A DNA stretch of 64,000 nucleotides from Acidovorax radicis N35 (GTDB lineage: Bacteria > Pseudomonadota > Gammaproteobacteria > Burkholderiales > Burkholderiaceae_C). A program made the translations under genes and the position numbers. The DNA is taken from NCBI RefSeq assembly GCF_000204195.1, contig NZ_AFBG01000020.1:558001-622000 (forward strand). The letters are read 5' to 3'. A model generated the notes under the pieces. That model had not been told where the DNA came from and did not search any database. It worked only from the letters and a program-made list of their open reading frames with translations. Within the stretch, counting starts at the first letter, position 1. Each line of letters opens with the position of its first letter. This document shows positions 29,801 through 38,430 of the stretch, one piece after another.

Positions 29801-30117
29801 AAGCCAGCCGCCTGCGGCTGCGCCCCATCCTGATGACCTCGCTGGCCTTCGTGATGGGTGTGCTGCCCCTGGTGCTGTCCACCGGTGCCGGTGCCGAAAT
29901 GCGCAGCGCCATGGGCGTGGCGGTGTTCTCCGGAATGATCGGGGTGACGGCCTTCGGCCTGTTCCTCACGCCCGTGTTCTACGTGCTGCTGCGCAAGCTG
30001 GCCGGCAACCGCCCGCTGGTGGAGCACGGCACACATGTGGCGCCCATCTCGCACGCCCCCGGCAGCGGTGGCACCGCCCACCCTGTGCTGGCCGCGCCGC
30101 GCAAGGAGCACGAATGA
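26884..30117 (+). CDS. RND multidrug efflux pump, inner-membrane subunit (BpeF/CeoB/MexF-like)
   Basis: A 1077-aa HAE1-type pump. It starts MNLSRFFIDRPIFAGVLSVL, has twelve membrane helices, the proton-relay Asp pair in GLVLAIGIVVDDAIVVVEN, and two large periplasmic loops with GVGQVQIFGGGDYSMRVW and the late FVMGVLPLVLSTGAGAEMR helix. The length is right for the family. The ATG at 26884 follows AAGGAATTT. Its last bases overlap the next short ORF (ATGA). Confidence 0.95.
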   Translation: MNLSRFFIDRPIFAGVLSVLIFLGGLIALRGLPISEYPEVAPPSVVVRAQYPGANPKVIAETVATPLEESINGVEGMLYMGSQATTDGVMTLTVTFALGTDPDKAQQLVQNRVSQAEPRLPEEVRRLGVTTVKSAPDLTMVVHLVSPNNRYDIDYLRNYAVLNVKDRLARIGGVGQVQIFGGGDYSMRVWLDPQKVAQRGLSASDVVTAIRGQNVQAAAGVVGASPGLPGVDLQLSINAQGRLQTEEEFGDIIVKTGADGAVTRLRDIARLELGAADYSLRSLLNNDPAVGMGVFQAPGSNALDISSNVRKTMDEIQKNMPEGVEYRIAYDPTQFVRASIKSVIHTLLEAIALVVLVVILFLQTWRASIIPLLAVPVSVVGTFAVLHLLGFSINALSLFGLVLAIGIVVDDAIVVVENVERNIEAGLTPREATYRAMREVSGPIIAIALVLVAVFVPLAFISGLTGQFYKQFAVTIAISTVISAINSLTLSPALSALLLKGHNEPKDALTRGMDKVFGGLFRGFNRLFHRGSEAYSGGVKRVIGRKALMFVIYLALVGATVGLFKIVPGGFVPAQDKQYLIGFAQLPDGATLDRTENVIRRMGEIMKANPNVEDAIAFPGLSINGFTNSSNSGIVFATLKPFAERTRADQSGGAVAGQLNQSFGSIQDAFIAMFPPPPVAGLGTTGGFKLQIEDRASLGFQAMDGAVKAFMAKAYQTPELAGIFSSWQVNVPQLYANIDRTKARQLGVPVTDIFDTLQIYLGSLYANDFNQFGRTYSVRVQADAAYRARAEDVGLLKVRSATGEMVPLSALMKMEPSFGPERAMRYNGYLAADINGGPAPGYSSGQAQAAIERIAAETLPQGITFEWTELTYQEILAGNSAVLVFPLAILLVFLVLAAQYESLTLPIAIILIVPMGILAAMTGVWLSKGDNNVFTQIGLIVLVGLSAKNAILIVEFARELEFAGRTPVQAAIEASRLRLRPILMTSLAFVMGVLPLVLSTGAGAEMRSAMGVAVFSGMIGVTAFGLFLTPVFYVLLRKLAGNRPLVEHGTHVAPISHAPGSGGTAHPVLAAPRKEHE

Positions 30118-30230
30118 TGCCCCTCACCACGGTGACGACAACGACCTTTGTGGCCTTAGACGCTCGCTCCACGATGTCCACGCCGCTGAATGCGGCGGGT
30201 GCATCGGCCGGGGCAGGAGACCAACCATGA
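30114..30230 (+). CDS. 38-codon ORF overlapping both efflux genes
   Basis: ATG at 30114 overlaps the pump stop codon (ATGA) and its own TGA (30228-30230) overlaps the channel ATG at 30227 in the same way. AGGAG lies 7 bases upstream. The peptide is MMPLTTVTTTTFVALDARST, then a Ser/Ala/Gly-rich tail. No family is recognised; it may simply carry ribosomes from the pump to the channel gene. Confidence 0.45.
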   Translation: MMPLTTVTTTTFVALDARSTMSTPLNAAGASAGAGDQP

Positions 30231-31723
30231 CCGATTTGCTATTGAAGAAAAACTCCACCGATGGTGCCCGCGCAACGCGCAAGCGCAGCCTGCTGGCGCC
30301 CCTGGCCGCCGCCCTGGTGCTGGCTGGTTGCATGACGCAGCCCGTGGCCCCCGCGCCGCATGCGGGTGTGCCCGTGCCCACCAGCTTCACCGCAGGCGGC
30401 GACGCATTGCCCACGGCGCCCTGGACAGTCGCTGCCCCCGCCGAAGCGCAGCCGCGCGGCGAGTGGTGGCTCGGTTTTCAAGACCCGGTGCTGGCCGATT
30501 TGATCCAGCGCTCGGGCAACGCCAACACCAGCATCCAGCAGGCCGCAGCGCGATTGGCCGAAGCGCGCACGCTGCTGCGCTCGGCAGACGCCGCGCGCTC
30601 CGTCCAGGTCGGTGCCTCGGCAGGTGTTTCTCGCCAGGGGGGGGCCAACACCACCGGCAGCGCGGCACCCGCCACGCTGGGTACGGCGGGGCTCAATGCC
30701 TCGTACGAGCTGGACCTGTTTGGCCGCCTCTCGCAAACCAGCGACGCCGCACGTCTGGACGCCGACACGCGCGAAGCCTTGCTGCAAAGCACGCGCCTGA
30801 TGGTGCAGGCCGACGTGGCGCAAACCTATCTGCAGCTGCGCGCCGTGCAGGCCGAGCAGGTGCTGGTGCAAGAGAGCTTGTCTGCCTACGAAGGCACGCT
30901 GCGCCTCACGCAGCGCCGCCTGCAGGCGGGCGACGTGGCCGAGCTGGATGTGGCCCGCGTGCAGACGGAAGTGGCGGCCACCGAATCCGAAGCATTGGCC
31001 CTGCAACGCCAGCAAGCGTTGTTGACCAACGCGCTGGCCGTGCTGGCGGGCGAGGTGGCCAGCGGCTTTGTGTTGCCAGCCGCGACGGGCGACGCCGCGC
31101 TGCCCGTGATCCCGCCGGGCGTGCCTGGCACGGTGCTGGCGCGCCGGCCCGATGTGTCGGCCGCCCAGACGGCCGTGCTGGCTGCGCAGGCTCGTGTGGG
31201 CGTGGCGCAGAAAGCGTGGTTCCCGGCCGTCACGCTCACGGGCAACGCGGGGCATGCATCGCCGGAGCTGGGTGATTTGTTCAAGTGGTCGGCCCGCGCC
31301 TGGGGTGTGAGTGCGCTGCTGTCGCTGCCGATCTTTGACGGCGGCCAGCGCGATGCGCAGATCGAGGGGGCGAAGGCCCGCATGGAGGCCGCGCTGGCCG
31401 ACCACCGTGGACAGGTGCTCAATGCGTTTCGTGACGTGGAGGATCAGCTGACCTCGCTGCGTTTGCTGTCCGGCCAGGCCGAGGCGCAAGGGCGTGCGGT
31501 GACTGCCGCGCGGCGGGCGACGCAGTTGTCGGATGCGCGGTATCGCAACGGCTTGGTGAGCCAGCTGGAGTTGCTGGACGCGCGGCGCAGCGAGTTGCGC
31601 AATCGGCGGCAGGAGTTGCAGGTGCGGACGGCGCAGTATGTGGCGACGGTGGGGTTGATTCGGGCGCTGGGTGGAGGGTGGGGGGATCAGCCTGCTGTGA
31701 AGTTGGCGCAGGTGACTCAGTAG
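30227..31723 (+). CDS. efflux outer-membrane channel, NodT family (OprC/OpcM-like)
   Basis: A 498-aa TolC-like outer-membrane lipoprotein. A signal with lipobox LVLAGC gives lipidation at about residue 35. Two repeated OEP domains follow, with the helical-barrel segments (QTYLQLRAVQAEQVL, AELDVARVQTEVAATESEAL) and the VPGTVLARRPDVSAAQTAVL signature. It completes the tripartite pump. Its ATG is overlapped by the stop of a 38-codon ORF, suggesting translational coupling. A REP-like palindrome 27 bases past its stop may end the transcript. Confidence 0.93.
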   Translation: MTDLLLKKNSTDGARATRKRSLLAPLAAALVLAGCMTQPVAPAPHAGVPVPTSFTAGGDALPTAPWTVAAPAEAQPRGEWWLGFQDPVLADLIQRSGNANTSIQQAAARLAEARTLLRSADAARSVQVGASAGVSRQGGANTTGSAAPATLGTAGLNASYELDLFGRLSQTSDAARLDADTREALLQSTRLMVQADVAQTYLQLRAVQAEQVLVQESLSAYEGTLRLTQRRLQAGDVAELDVARVQTEVAATESEALALQRQQALLTNALAVLAGEVASGFVLPAATGDAALPVIPPGVPGTVLARRPDVSAAQTAVLAAQARVGVAQKAWFPAVTLTGNAGHASPELGDLFKWSARAWGVSALLSLPIFDGGQRDAQIEGAKARMEAALADHRGQVLNAFRDVEDQLTSLRLLSGQAEAQGRAVTAARRATQLSDARYRNGLVSQLELLDARRSELRNRRQELQVRTAQYVATVGLIRALGGGWGDQPAVKLAQVTQ

Positions 31724-31749
31724 TTGTCTTTGGGTAATTTTTCGAGTGT

Positions 31750-31801
31750 TTTTGGCTGCTAGCGCTTGTGAAATAAGCGCTAGCGGCTATTGTTTTTATA
31801 G
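31750..31801. repeat. REP-like palindromic element, copy 3
   Basis: CTAGCGCTT (31759-31767) and AAGCGCTAG (31775-31783) around GTGAAAT, then CGGCTATTGTTTTTATAG. It follows the efflux operon and is the outermost left piece of the giant inverted repeat. Confidence 0.8.
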
Positions 31802-31819
31802 TGTCTGAGTTTCTCGCGG

Positions 31820-32631
31820 CCGTTCTGGCTGAGCTTGTCGAAGCCGTGAGCTGAACGTGCCGTGTGCCTTGGTTGAGGGCGGAGGCCGGGAGTCGCCCGG
31901 CATGCGAGTAACTTTCTTTTGGGTCGCCAAAAGAAAGTCACCAAAGAAAAGGCGACCCCCAGTCTGCGACCCCTTCGCTTCGCTGCGGGGCAAACCTGCG
32001 TCGGGGCGGTTGCGGGGTGCGCCGTGGAACTCGCTTTGCTGCTGCGCAGCGCCGCTCGGACAACCACGGCGAGCTAGAGCACGAAGCATGGGCGCTGCGA
32101 CGCCCATGCTCACCCCGCAACCGCCCCGCCGCAGGCGCAGCCAGCAGGGGGTGGACAGCCGAACCTCCAACAGCCGAACAGCCACACGGGCCATCGCTTC
32201 GCTCGGCCGCGTTTCGCGGGCGCAAGCGCCACGCGCTGCGCAGGTGGGGCCGAGCGCAGCGACGGCCCGAATGGATGTCCGATCCCGGTGGGTTCCCTTC
32301 TGGATGCGCCTGGGGCGCGCAGGGCGCGGGGTGGCATGTGTGCCGAAGGACACACATGCGTCGTGAACTGACTCACCGCAGTTGTCCGAGCGGAGCGCCG
32401 CAGGCGCGCAGTGAGTTCTGCGGTGCACCCCGTGACCGAGCACCCCAGGTTGCCCCGCAGCGCAGCGAAGGGGTCGCAGACAGCAGGGTCGCCCTTTCTT
32501 TGGTGACTTTCTTTCGGCGACGCGAAAGAAAGTTACTCGCATGCCGGGCGACTCCCGGCCTCCGCCCTTTGCAAAGGCACGGGGCCAGATCAGCACACGA
32601 GCCCAGGCTTCGACAGGCTCAACCCGAACGG
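31820..32631. repeat. giant imperfect inverted repeat, nested REP-like arms
   Basis: The arms pair over some 260 bases each. The outer pair is 31820-31845 with 32606-32631 (CCGTTC...GTCGAAGCC / GGCTTCGACAGG...GAACGG, the widespread TTCGACAGGCTCA-type repeat). An exact 44-bp pair follows at 31876-31919 and 32525-32568, then CCAAAGAAA/TTTCTTTGG, GCGACCCCTTCGC/GCGAAGGGGTCGC, and GGACAACC/GTTGTCC. The middle (about 32080-32370) is a GC-rich non-repeated spacer with its own small palindromes. ORFs here are artefacts of the repeat. With the two REP copies it fills the 1-kb gap 31724-32723, which holds no gene. Confidence 0.85.
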
Positions 32632-32645
32632 CAGAAGCAAGAACC

Positions 32646-32706
32646 AATAGCTATAAAAATAATAGCTAATACCGCTCATCCCACAAGCGCTAGCGGCAAA
32701 AATCGT
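32646..32706. repeat. REP-like palindromic element, copy 4 (degenerate)
   Basis: AATAGCTATAAAAATAATAGCT, then ACCGCTCATCCCACAAGCGCTAGCGGC and AAAAATCG. The right half-site AAGCGCTAGCGG is intact and the left is worn. It lies just outside the right arm of the giant inverted repeat, mirroring copy 3. Confidence 0.65.
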
Positions 32707-32723
32707 TCAAAAATCTCTCTCCA

Positions 32724-33896
32724 TCACCCCTTCAACCACCCCCTCAACCTCCCCACCCCTTCCTCCAACCTCCCCACATCCCGACTCGCAAAACACCACC
32801 GCAGCCACCCCGCTGCCTCACCTCCGAACGCACTGCCCGGCGCCAATCCCAACCCCGCCTCCCGCACCAACCGCTTAGCCAGCGTCAAACACTCGTCATG
32901 CCCGTCGATGTGAAAGAACGCATACATGCCCCCCAGCGGCTTGGCCAACGACACCCCCGGTACATCGGCCAGCAGCGGCACCAGCGTGTCGCGGCAGGTA
33001 CGCAAATGCGCGACCAGCGCAGGCGTTACCTCCTCCGCGCGCTGCAGCGCCACCGTGGCTCCGCGCTGCACAAACACCGGCGCGCACGAGGTGTTGAATT
33101 CGATCAATTTGCCCACGGCGGGCGTCATTGACGGCGGCAGCACCAGCCAGCCCAGTCGCCAGCCGGTCATCAAGAAGCTCTTGGAAAAACTGTGCGTCAC
33201 CACCAGGCGGTCCTCGGGTTCGGCCACGTCCAGAAAGCTGGGGGCCGCGCTGTTGGACGTGTCGCCCGCGTAGTACAGCCGTTCGTACACCTCGTCCGCC
33301 AGGATCCAGGTGCCTGTGCGGCGGCAGTGCGCCAGGATGGTGGCCTGTTCCTCGCGCGTCAGCGTCCAGCCCGTGGGGTTGTTGGGCGCATTGACGACGA
33401 GGAGGCGCGTGCCGGGTGTGATGGCCGCCAGCAGCGCATCCATGTCCAGCCGCCACGCGCCGTCTGCATCCGCCACCAGCGGCACGGTGCGCACCTGTGC
33501 GCCCAGAATGCGCGGCTGCGCCACCAGGTTGGGCCACACGGGGGTCACCAGCACCACCTCGTCGCCCGCGTCCACCAGCGCCTGCACGGCCACCATCAGG
33601 CCGTTGACGCCGCCCGAGGTGACCGCAATGCGGTCAAACCACGCATCGGTGTGCTGCTGCGGGTGCAGGCCGTGCATGTAGCCCGCAATCGCGTGGCGCA
33701 GTTCGGGCAGCCCCAGGTTGTGGGCATAAAAGGTCTCGCCCTTTTGCAGCGACGCAATGGCCGCGTCGCGGATGAAATCGGGCGTCACCTCGTCGCTCTC
33801 GCCAAACCAGAACTTCAGCACATCGCTGCGTCCCAGGCCCTCGTTGGCCACCTCGCGGATGCGCGACTCTTCGAGGCTTTGGACTACTTCTCGCAT
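32724..33896 (-). CDS. PLP-dependent aminotransferase (class I/II)
   Basis: A 390-aa fold-type I aminotransferase. The family motifs are [19 protein letters not shown] and the PLP-lysine loop [19 protein letters not shown]. The C-terminal [20 protein letters not shown] carries the Arg for the substrate carboxylate. The start at 33896 ([15 protein letters not shown]) is backed by AAGGAGA upstream; an in-frame extension to 33968 is not family-like. It is divergent from the aldehyde dehydrogenase gene with 77 nt between, so they may be co-regulated. Substrate not determined. Confidence 0.92.
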   Translation of the reverse strand: MREVVQSLEESRIREVANEGLGRSDVLKFWFGESDEVTPDFIRDAAIASLQKGETFYAHNLGLPELRHAIAGYMHGLHPQQHTDAWFDRIAVTSGGVNGLMVAVQALVDAGDEVVLVTPVWPNLVAQPRILGAQVRTVPLVADADGAWRLDMDALLAAITPGTRLLVVNAPNNPTGWTLTREEQATILAHCRRTGTWILADEVYERLYYAGDTSNSAAPSFLDVAEPEDRLVVTHSFSKSFLMTGWRLGWLVLPPSMTPAVGKLIEFNTSCAPVFVQRGATVALQRAEEVTPALVAHLRTCRDTLVPLLADVPGVSLAKPLGGMYAFFHIDGHDECLTLAKRLVREAGLGLAPGSAFGGEAAGWLRWCFASRDVGRLEEGVGRLRGWLKG

Positions 33897-33973
33897 GCAA
33901 TCTCCTTGAAATACACAGCCATCATCGCAGGCGTATAGTTGTTTTTTTGATTTTTTGGCTGACCCCAACGCTC

Positions 33974-35410
33974 ATGACCTATCCCAACACCCAGCTCTTC
34001 ATCGCAGGCCAGTGGCAAGACGCCGCCGAAGGCAAAACCATTGCCGTGTTCAACCCCTCCACCGGCAAAGAAATCGGCCGCGTGGCCTATGCCACCAAGG
34101 GGGATCTGGACCGCGCATTGGACGCAGCACAAAAGGGCTTTGAAGCCTGGCGCGACATCCCCGCCGCCGAGCGCGCCAAGACCATGCGGCGCGCCGCTGC
34201 ACTGATGCGCGAACGCGCCGATGCGATTGCCGCCATCATGGTGCAAGAGCAGGGCAAACCCCTGGCCGAGGCCAAGGTCGAAACCATGGCCTCGGCCGAC
34301 ATCATCGAATGGTTCGCCGACGAATCACTGCGGGTTTATGGCCGCATCGTGCCTTCGCGCAACCTCAAGGCCACCCAGATGGTGCTCAAGGACCCCGTGG
34401 GCCCCGTCGCCGCGTTCACGCCGTGGAATTTTCCTATCAACCAGGTGGTGCGCAAGCTGGCCGCCGCGCTGGGCGCGGGCTGCTCCATCCTGGTGAAGGC
34501 ACCCGAAGAAACCCCCGCCAGCCCCGCCGAGTTGATCCGCGCATTTGCCGATGCCGGCGTGCCCGCCGGCACCGTGGGCCTGGTCTATGGCGACCCGGCT
34601 GAAATCTCCAGCTACCTGATCCCGCACCCCATCATCCGCAAGGTCACGTTCACCGGCTCCACGCCCGTGGGCAAGCAGCTGGCGGCGCTGGCGGGCAAGC
34701 ACATGAAGCGCGTGACGATGGAGCTGGGCGGCCACGCGCCGGTGATCGTGGCGGAGGACGCTGACCTCGAGCTGGCCATCAAGATCTCCAGCGGTTCCAA
34801 GTTCCGCAACGCAGGCCAGGTCTGCATCTCGCCCACGCGCTACCTGGTGCACGAAAGCATTCGCGCCGACTTCGTGGCCGCGTTTGCCAAGTACGCCCGG
34901 GGCCTGAAGGTGGGCGACGGCCTGACCGCAGGCACGCAGATGGGACCGCTGGCCAACCCCCGCCGCATCACCGCCATGGCCGACCTGATGGCCGACGCCG
35001 TGCAGCAGGGCGCCACGCTGGTAACGGGTGGCGAGCGCATTGGCAGCGAAGGCAACTTCTTCCAGCCCACCGTGCTGAACGACGTGCCCCTGTCGGCCCG
35101 CATCGTCAACGAAGAACCCTTTGGCCCAGTGGCCGCCGTGCGCGGGTTCACCAAGATCGAAGACGCCATTGCCGAGGCCAACCGCCTGCCGTTTGGCCTG
35201 GCTGGCTACGCCTTCACCACCTCGCTGAAAAATGCGCACCTGCTGGCCCAGCGTCTGGAAGTGGGCATGTTGTGGATCAACCAGGCCGCGGCACCAGCGG
35301 CCGAGCTGCCGTTTGGCGGGCTCAAGGATTCGGGCTATGGATCGGAAGGTGGCCCCGAGGCCATCGAGGCGCACCTGAACACGCGCCTGGTGTCGATCAT
35401 GAACGTTTAA
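33974..35410 (+). CDS. NAD(P)-dependent succinate-semialdehyde dehydrogenase-like enzyme
   Basis: A 478-aa aldehyde dehydrogenase. The catalytic Cys284 in [14 protein letters not shown] and general base Glu250 in [10 protein letters not shown] are intact, as are the cofactor motif [11 protein letters not shown] and the [11 protein letters not shown] segment. It resembles the GabD/SSADH group; other semialdehydes are possible. The ATG at 33974 lacks a clear ribosome site, and alternative starts upstream are not family-like. Divergent from the aminotransferase, which fits a pair that transaminates an amine and then oxidises the aldehyde. Confidence 0.88.
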   Translation: MTYPNTQLFIAGQWQDAAEGKTIAVFNPSTGKEIGRVAYATKGDLDRALDAAQKGFEAWRDIPAAERAKTMRRAAALMRERADAIAAIMVQEQGKPLAEAKVETMASADIIEWFADESLRVYGRIVPSRNLKATQMVLKDPVGPVAAFTPWNFPINQVVRKLAAALGAGCSILVKAPEETPASPAELIRAFADAGVPAGTVGLVYGDPAEISSYLIPHPIIRKVTFTGSTPVGKQLAALAGKHMKRVTMELGGHAPVIVAEDADLELAIKISSGSKFRNAGQVCISPTRYLVHESIRADFVAAFAKYARGLKVGDGLTAGTQMGPLANPRRITAMADLMADAVQQGATLVTGGERIGSEGNFFQPTVLNDVPLSARIVNEEPFGPVAAVRGFTKIEDAIAEANRLPFGLAGYAFTTSLKNAHLLAQRLEVGMLWINQAAAPAAELPFGGLKDSGYGSEGGPEAIEAHLNTRLVSIMNV

Positions 35411-35585
35411 GGGGCTGGATGCCCGGCACGCCTGGGCTGCGCGGATCCCCGCAGCCTGGGTAATTCAGTCAGGGCCTGCGGGCGATCTTTTAGGAGCATT
35501 CCTGTGAGATCGTCTGCAGGCTTTTGTTTTTGTGCGTTGGAAATCATCCTGGCAGGAAGTGCCAAGGCAGCTGTAAAGAAATCCG

Positions 35586-35618
35586 TTGACGTAGGCTGTC
35601 AAATGCATATCATGATAT
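35586..35618 (+). promoter_or_regulatory. marR promoter with palindromic operator
   Basis: -35 TTGACG (35586-35591), 16-bp spacer, -10 TATCAT (35608-35613). The -10 lies inside a perfect 12-bp palindrome ATATCATGATAT (35607-35618), a layout expected for MarR autorepression. Confidence 0.55.
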
Positions 35619-35637
35619 ATATCTAAGACAATAAACC

Positions 35638-36192
35638 ATGATCGAAGACGTCGTCAAGGAACTCGGATTCCTCACTCTGGGCACGCGCTTCAAGCGCATA
35701 GGCGAGGCGCTTCAGGCGCAAACGCAGTCACTGCTGACTGAACATGGCATCGATATGCCCGCAGCGCATTTCCCGCTCTTGGCGGCACTGGACTGGCATG
35801 GCGCACTGGGCGTGGGCGAGCTGAGCCAGGCCGTCGGCGTCAGCCAGCCTGTGGTCACCCGCTCCTTGAAAGGGCTGGAAGACAGCGGGTTGGTGCAGTC
35901 GGAGGCGGTGGAAGGCGACCGGCGTGTGCGCCGCGTAGCGCTCAGCCCGCAAGGCCAGGCATTGGTCCAGCGGGCGCAGCGCGATGTCTGGCCCGTGCTG
36001 GAGGCCTCGGTCGCCCAGGTGTGTGCATCGCTTGAAGGGCCTTTGCTGGACCAGTTGGCTGCCCTGGAAGCGGGGCTTGCGCGCACGTCGCTCCTGCAGC
36101 GCTCGGCGGCCTCCATCGCCACGGAGCAAGCCACCCGCAAGCGCAAAGGCAAAAGCACTCCCCACTACCCAGGAAAGGAAAAAACACGATGA
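35638..36192 (+). CDS. MarR family transcriptional regulator
   Basis: A 184-aa regulator with the winged-helix core LGVGELSQAVGVSQPVVTRSLKGLEDSGLVQ and the wing SEAVEGDRRVRRVALSPQGQ. The C-terminus is a long helical and basic tail (ATRKRKGKSTPHY). The gene has its own promoter with a palindrome over the -10 and overlaps the next gene by four bases (ATGA), so the GNAT enzyme is its direct operon partner. Confidence 0.88.
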   Translation: MIEDVVKELGFLTLGTRFKRIGEALQAQTQSLLTEHGIDMPAAHFPLLAALDWHGALGVGELSQAVGVSQPVVTRSLKGLEDSGLVQSEAVEGDRRVRRVALSPQGQALVQRAQRDVWPVLEASVAQVCASLEGPLLDQLAALEAGLARTSLLQRSAASIATEQATRKRKGKSTPHYPGKEKTR

Positions 36193-36869
36193 CCACGATC
36201 AACCCTTTTGACCGCCCCGTCTGGGCATCGCTGACCTTTGCGCCCGATCTGGCCGAAGGCGGCGGACTAGCCAAACGCTACCGGCGCGATGTCAATTTGT
36301 TTGCATCGGCCCGAGATGACGATGGCGCCAGCCTAGCGGCGGTAGCCGACCTAGTGACCGAGGGGGAATCGGTCTTCGTGCTGCAAGCGCAACCCATCCC
36401 GGTACCCAAGGGGATGCAGGCCCTTCGCCGAGCCCAGGGCGTGCAGATGTTGGCCGGCCGGGCCATTGCTGCAGAGACTGGTGCCGAGGTGGTTGTGGCG
36501 CTTGGCGATGCCGACGCTGCCGAGATGCTGGCCTTGGCGCGGCTGACCGAGCCTGGTCCGTTCCTTGCGCGCACCCACACCATGGGCCGCTTCGTGGGTA
36601 TCCGGTCTGACGGCGTTCTGGTGGCCATGGCGGGGGAACGCATGCGTTTTGAAGGCGGTACGGAGGTCAGCGGTGTGTGTGTCCATCCTGATTTTCGGGG
36701 GCGCGGCTTTGCCCGTCGGCTTTCATCGGTGGTCGCCCACGCCATTCAGCAACGCGGGGACCAGCCTTTTCTGCATGCCTGGGCTACCAACGAAGCGGCC
36801 ATTGCCTTGTACGAAAGCCTGGGGTTTGAGATTCGCACCGAAATGCAGGTGGCCGTGCTGGGGCGGTGA
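36189..36869 (+). CDS. GNAT family N-acetyltransferase
   Basis: A 226-aa protein. The C-terminal half is a GNAT domain with the acetyl-CoA loop VHPDFRGRGFARRL and the late ATNEAAIALYESLGF helix. The N-terminal 100 residues are a further domain also seen in FR47-like acetyltransferases. It is translationally coupled to the marR gene, so it may modify a compound that the regulator senses; the substrate is unknown. Confidence 0.87.
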   Translation: MTTINPFDRPVWASLTFAPDLAEGGGLAKRYRRDVNLFASARDDDGASLAAVADLVTEGESVFVLQAQPIPVPKGMQALRRAQGVQMLAGRAIAAETGAEVVVALGDADAAEMLALARLTEPGPFLARTHTMGRFVGIRSDGVLVAMAGERMRFEGGTEVSGVCVHPDFRGRGFARRLSSVVAHAIQQRGDQPFLHAWATNEAAIALYESLGFEIRTEMQVAVLGR

Positions 36870-37178
36870 TCGCTTGATCCGCGAGGCATGTGGTCCATCG
36901 CGGGCGGACTGCGCCAAGTGGGGGCGTTTGGCGGGCATCGAGAGGTTTTTGGCACTTTATCGTGCAAGCTTGGCAGTCTGCCGGTTCCAGCGCAGTTCGC
37001 GTTGCACGGTGTGAGAGGGGGTGGGTGCACAAGGCAATCCCCCACATTCCCCGTGGCAACTGTCCGTCCATGCACTTTCGCTGGGCGCAAAAAAACCCCG
37101 CACTCCCAAAAGAAGTGCGGGGTAAATAGCTGTGTCTCTGCCCTCCCACCAGTTAGGGCAGCAGCGGGTGTGGGGCCA
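36870..37178. other. intergenic region after the GNAT gene
   Basis: No gene supported. Its right end holds the porin terminator (37089-37122). Confidence 0.5.
37089..37122 (-). terminator. intrinsic terminator of the porin gene
   Basis: On the minus strand CCCCGCACTT and AGTGCGGGG pair around CTTTTGGG, followed by a T7 run. Confidence 0.9.
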
Positions 37179-38147
37179 TCAGAAGTTGTGGCGCACGCCC
37201 ATGGCGAAGGAGCTGAAGTCGTTGCCCGCAGTGGCCACGCCGTAGCTGGCGTTGTGGTTGTTGTTGATGCGGGTGTAGTAGGTGTAGATCTTGGTGCGCT
37301 TGCTCAGGTTGTAGTTGTAGCCCACCGTGTATTGGGTGGCAGCGCTGTCGGCCACGTGGGAGTACTTGCCGGCACGGCCCACGTTCAGGTGGAACTCGGA
37401 CACGCCCATGATGTAGGCGCCCGACAGGCGCACGTTGGTGCGGTTGCCGCCGTTGGCGATGAACACGTTCTTGTCGCGTTGCACGTAGGCGCCGACCACG
37501 AAGGGACCGGTCGAGTACGAAGCACGCACTGCGAACTGGTTCTGGTCGTCCAGCTTGGAGTAGCCAGCGCCCAAGCCCAGTTTGCCGATTTCGTAGTTGG
37601 CGGCCAGGTCGAGGCTGTTCTTGCCGCCGGTGCCGTTGGCTTGCTCGTGCATGGCCCAGCCGGCTTCTACCGTTGCGCCGCCAAAGCTGGGGGTGCGGTA
37701 GGCGATCTTGTTCACGTCGCGTGCAGGGTAGGCGTACAGCGCATCCGACGACGAACCGGTGTCGTGGTTGTGGTTGCTGATGAAGTCAGCGGTGGCGTAG
37801 TAGGACTCCGAAGTGAAGTTGCCCAGACGCACCATGCCGAAGCCGCCAGCCAGGTTCACTTCGCTCTGGCGCGCGAAGATGCCGCGGGAGTCCGAAGCGC
37901 CGCTGCTGGAGTCAAAGCCGCTTTCCAGCTGGAAGCCTGCCATCAAACCGCCGCCCAGATCTTCCTGGCCCTTGAAGCCGAAGCGGGAGGAGTTGTTGAA
38001 CAGGCCGGTCTTGGAGACATTGCCTTCTTTTTGGTGCTCGAACGTGGTGTTGATCCGGCCGTACAGGGTGACGCTGCTCTGGGCAAGCGCAGCAGATGTC
38101 CCAACCAAGGCCAGCGCGGCCACGGCGCAGCGGTTAATCGTTTTCAT
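37179..38147 (-). CDS. Omp32-type general porin
   Basis: A 322-aa trimeric 16-strand porin of the betaproteobacterial family typified by Delftia Omp32. The signal peptide (MKTINRCAVAALALVGTSAALA) is followed by QSSVTLYGRINTTFEH; FGFKGQEDLGGGLMAGFQLE is the usual early segment and the chain ends with the sorting signal VRHNF. The ATG at 38147 is chosen because it puts the signal peptide first. A strong terminator follows and the gene is monocistronic. Confidence 0.94.
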   Translation of the reverse strand: MKTINRCAVAALALVGTSAALAQSSVTLYGRINTTFEHQKEGNVSKTGLFNNSSRFGFKGQEDLGGGLMAGFQLESGFDSSSGASDSRGIFARQSEVNLAGGFGMVRLGNFTSESYYATADFISNHNHDTGSSSDALYAYPARDVNKIAYRTPSFGGATVEAGWAMHEQANGTGGKNSLDLAANYEIGKLGLGAGYSKLDDQNQFAVRASYSTGPFVVGAYVQRDKNVFIANGGNRTNVRLSGAYIMGVSEFHLNVGRAGKYSHVADSAATQYTVGYNYNLSKRTKIYTYYTRINNNHNASYGVATAGNDFSSFAMGVRHNF

Positions 38148-38430
38148 TAGCAAGGTTTCCTTTATCAAATTTTGTTTGATGACAAATCATCACGGGCCAA
38201 AACACATGGGGTACATGCCTTCGGGCCGTCGCTACAAGCAAGCTTTATGCCTGTGGTGATGTGAGTTGCACATTGCAACGGAGAAGGATGCTACTGGGCG
38301 GAAATAGGCGGCGCCACAGGGGTAAACACCTTTTGGCCTGCGGATGTGGGTGGCAAACAACAAGCCGCGCCGGAAACAGGGGCTCCGCGGGCTTCACAAC
38401 ACAGGAGCACGCTGCAAAAGTATGTTCGAG

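Noticed and set aside
28057-30111. 684-codon ORF antisense to the RND pump
   Set aside because: His/Arg/Gln-rich shadow translation with no domain.
31796-32647. Long ORFs of 280-300 codons on both strands in the giant inverted repeat
   Set aside because: They mirror one another because the sequence is an inverted repeat; residues such as SRLRQAQPER are the translated repeat and no protein family fits.
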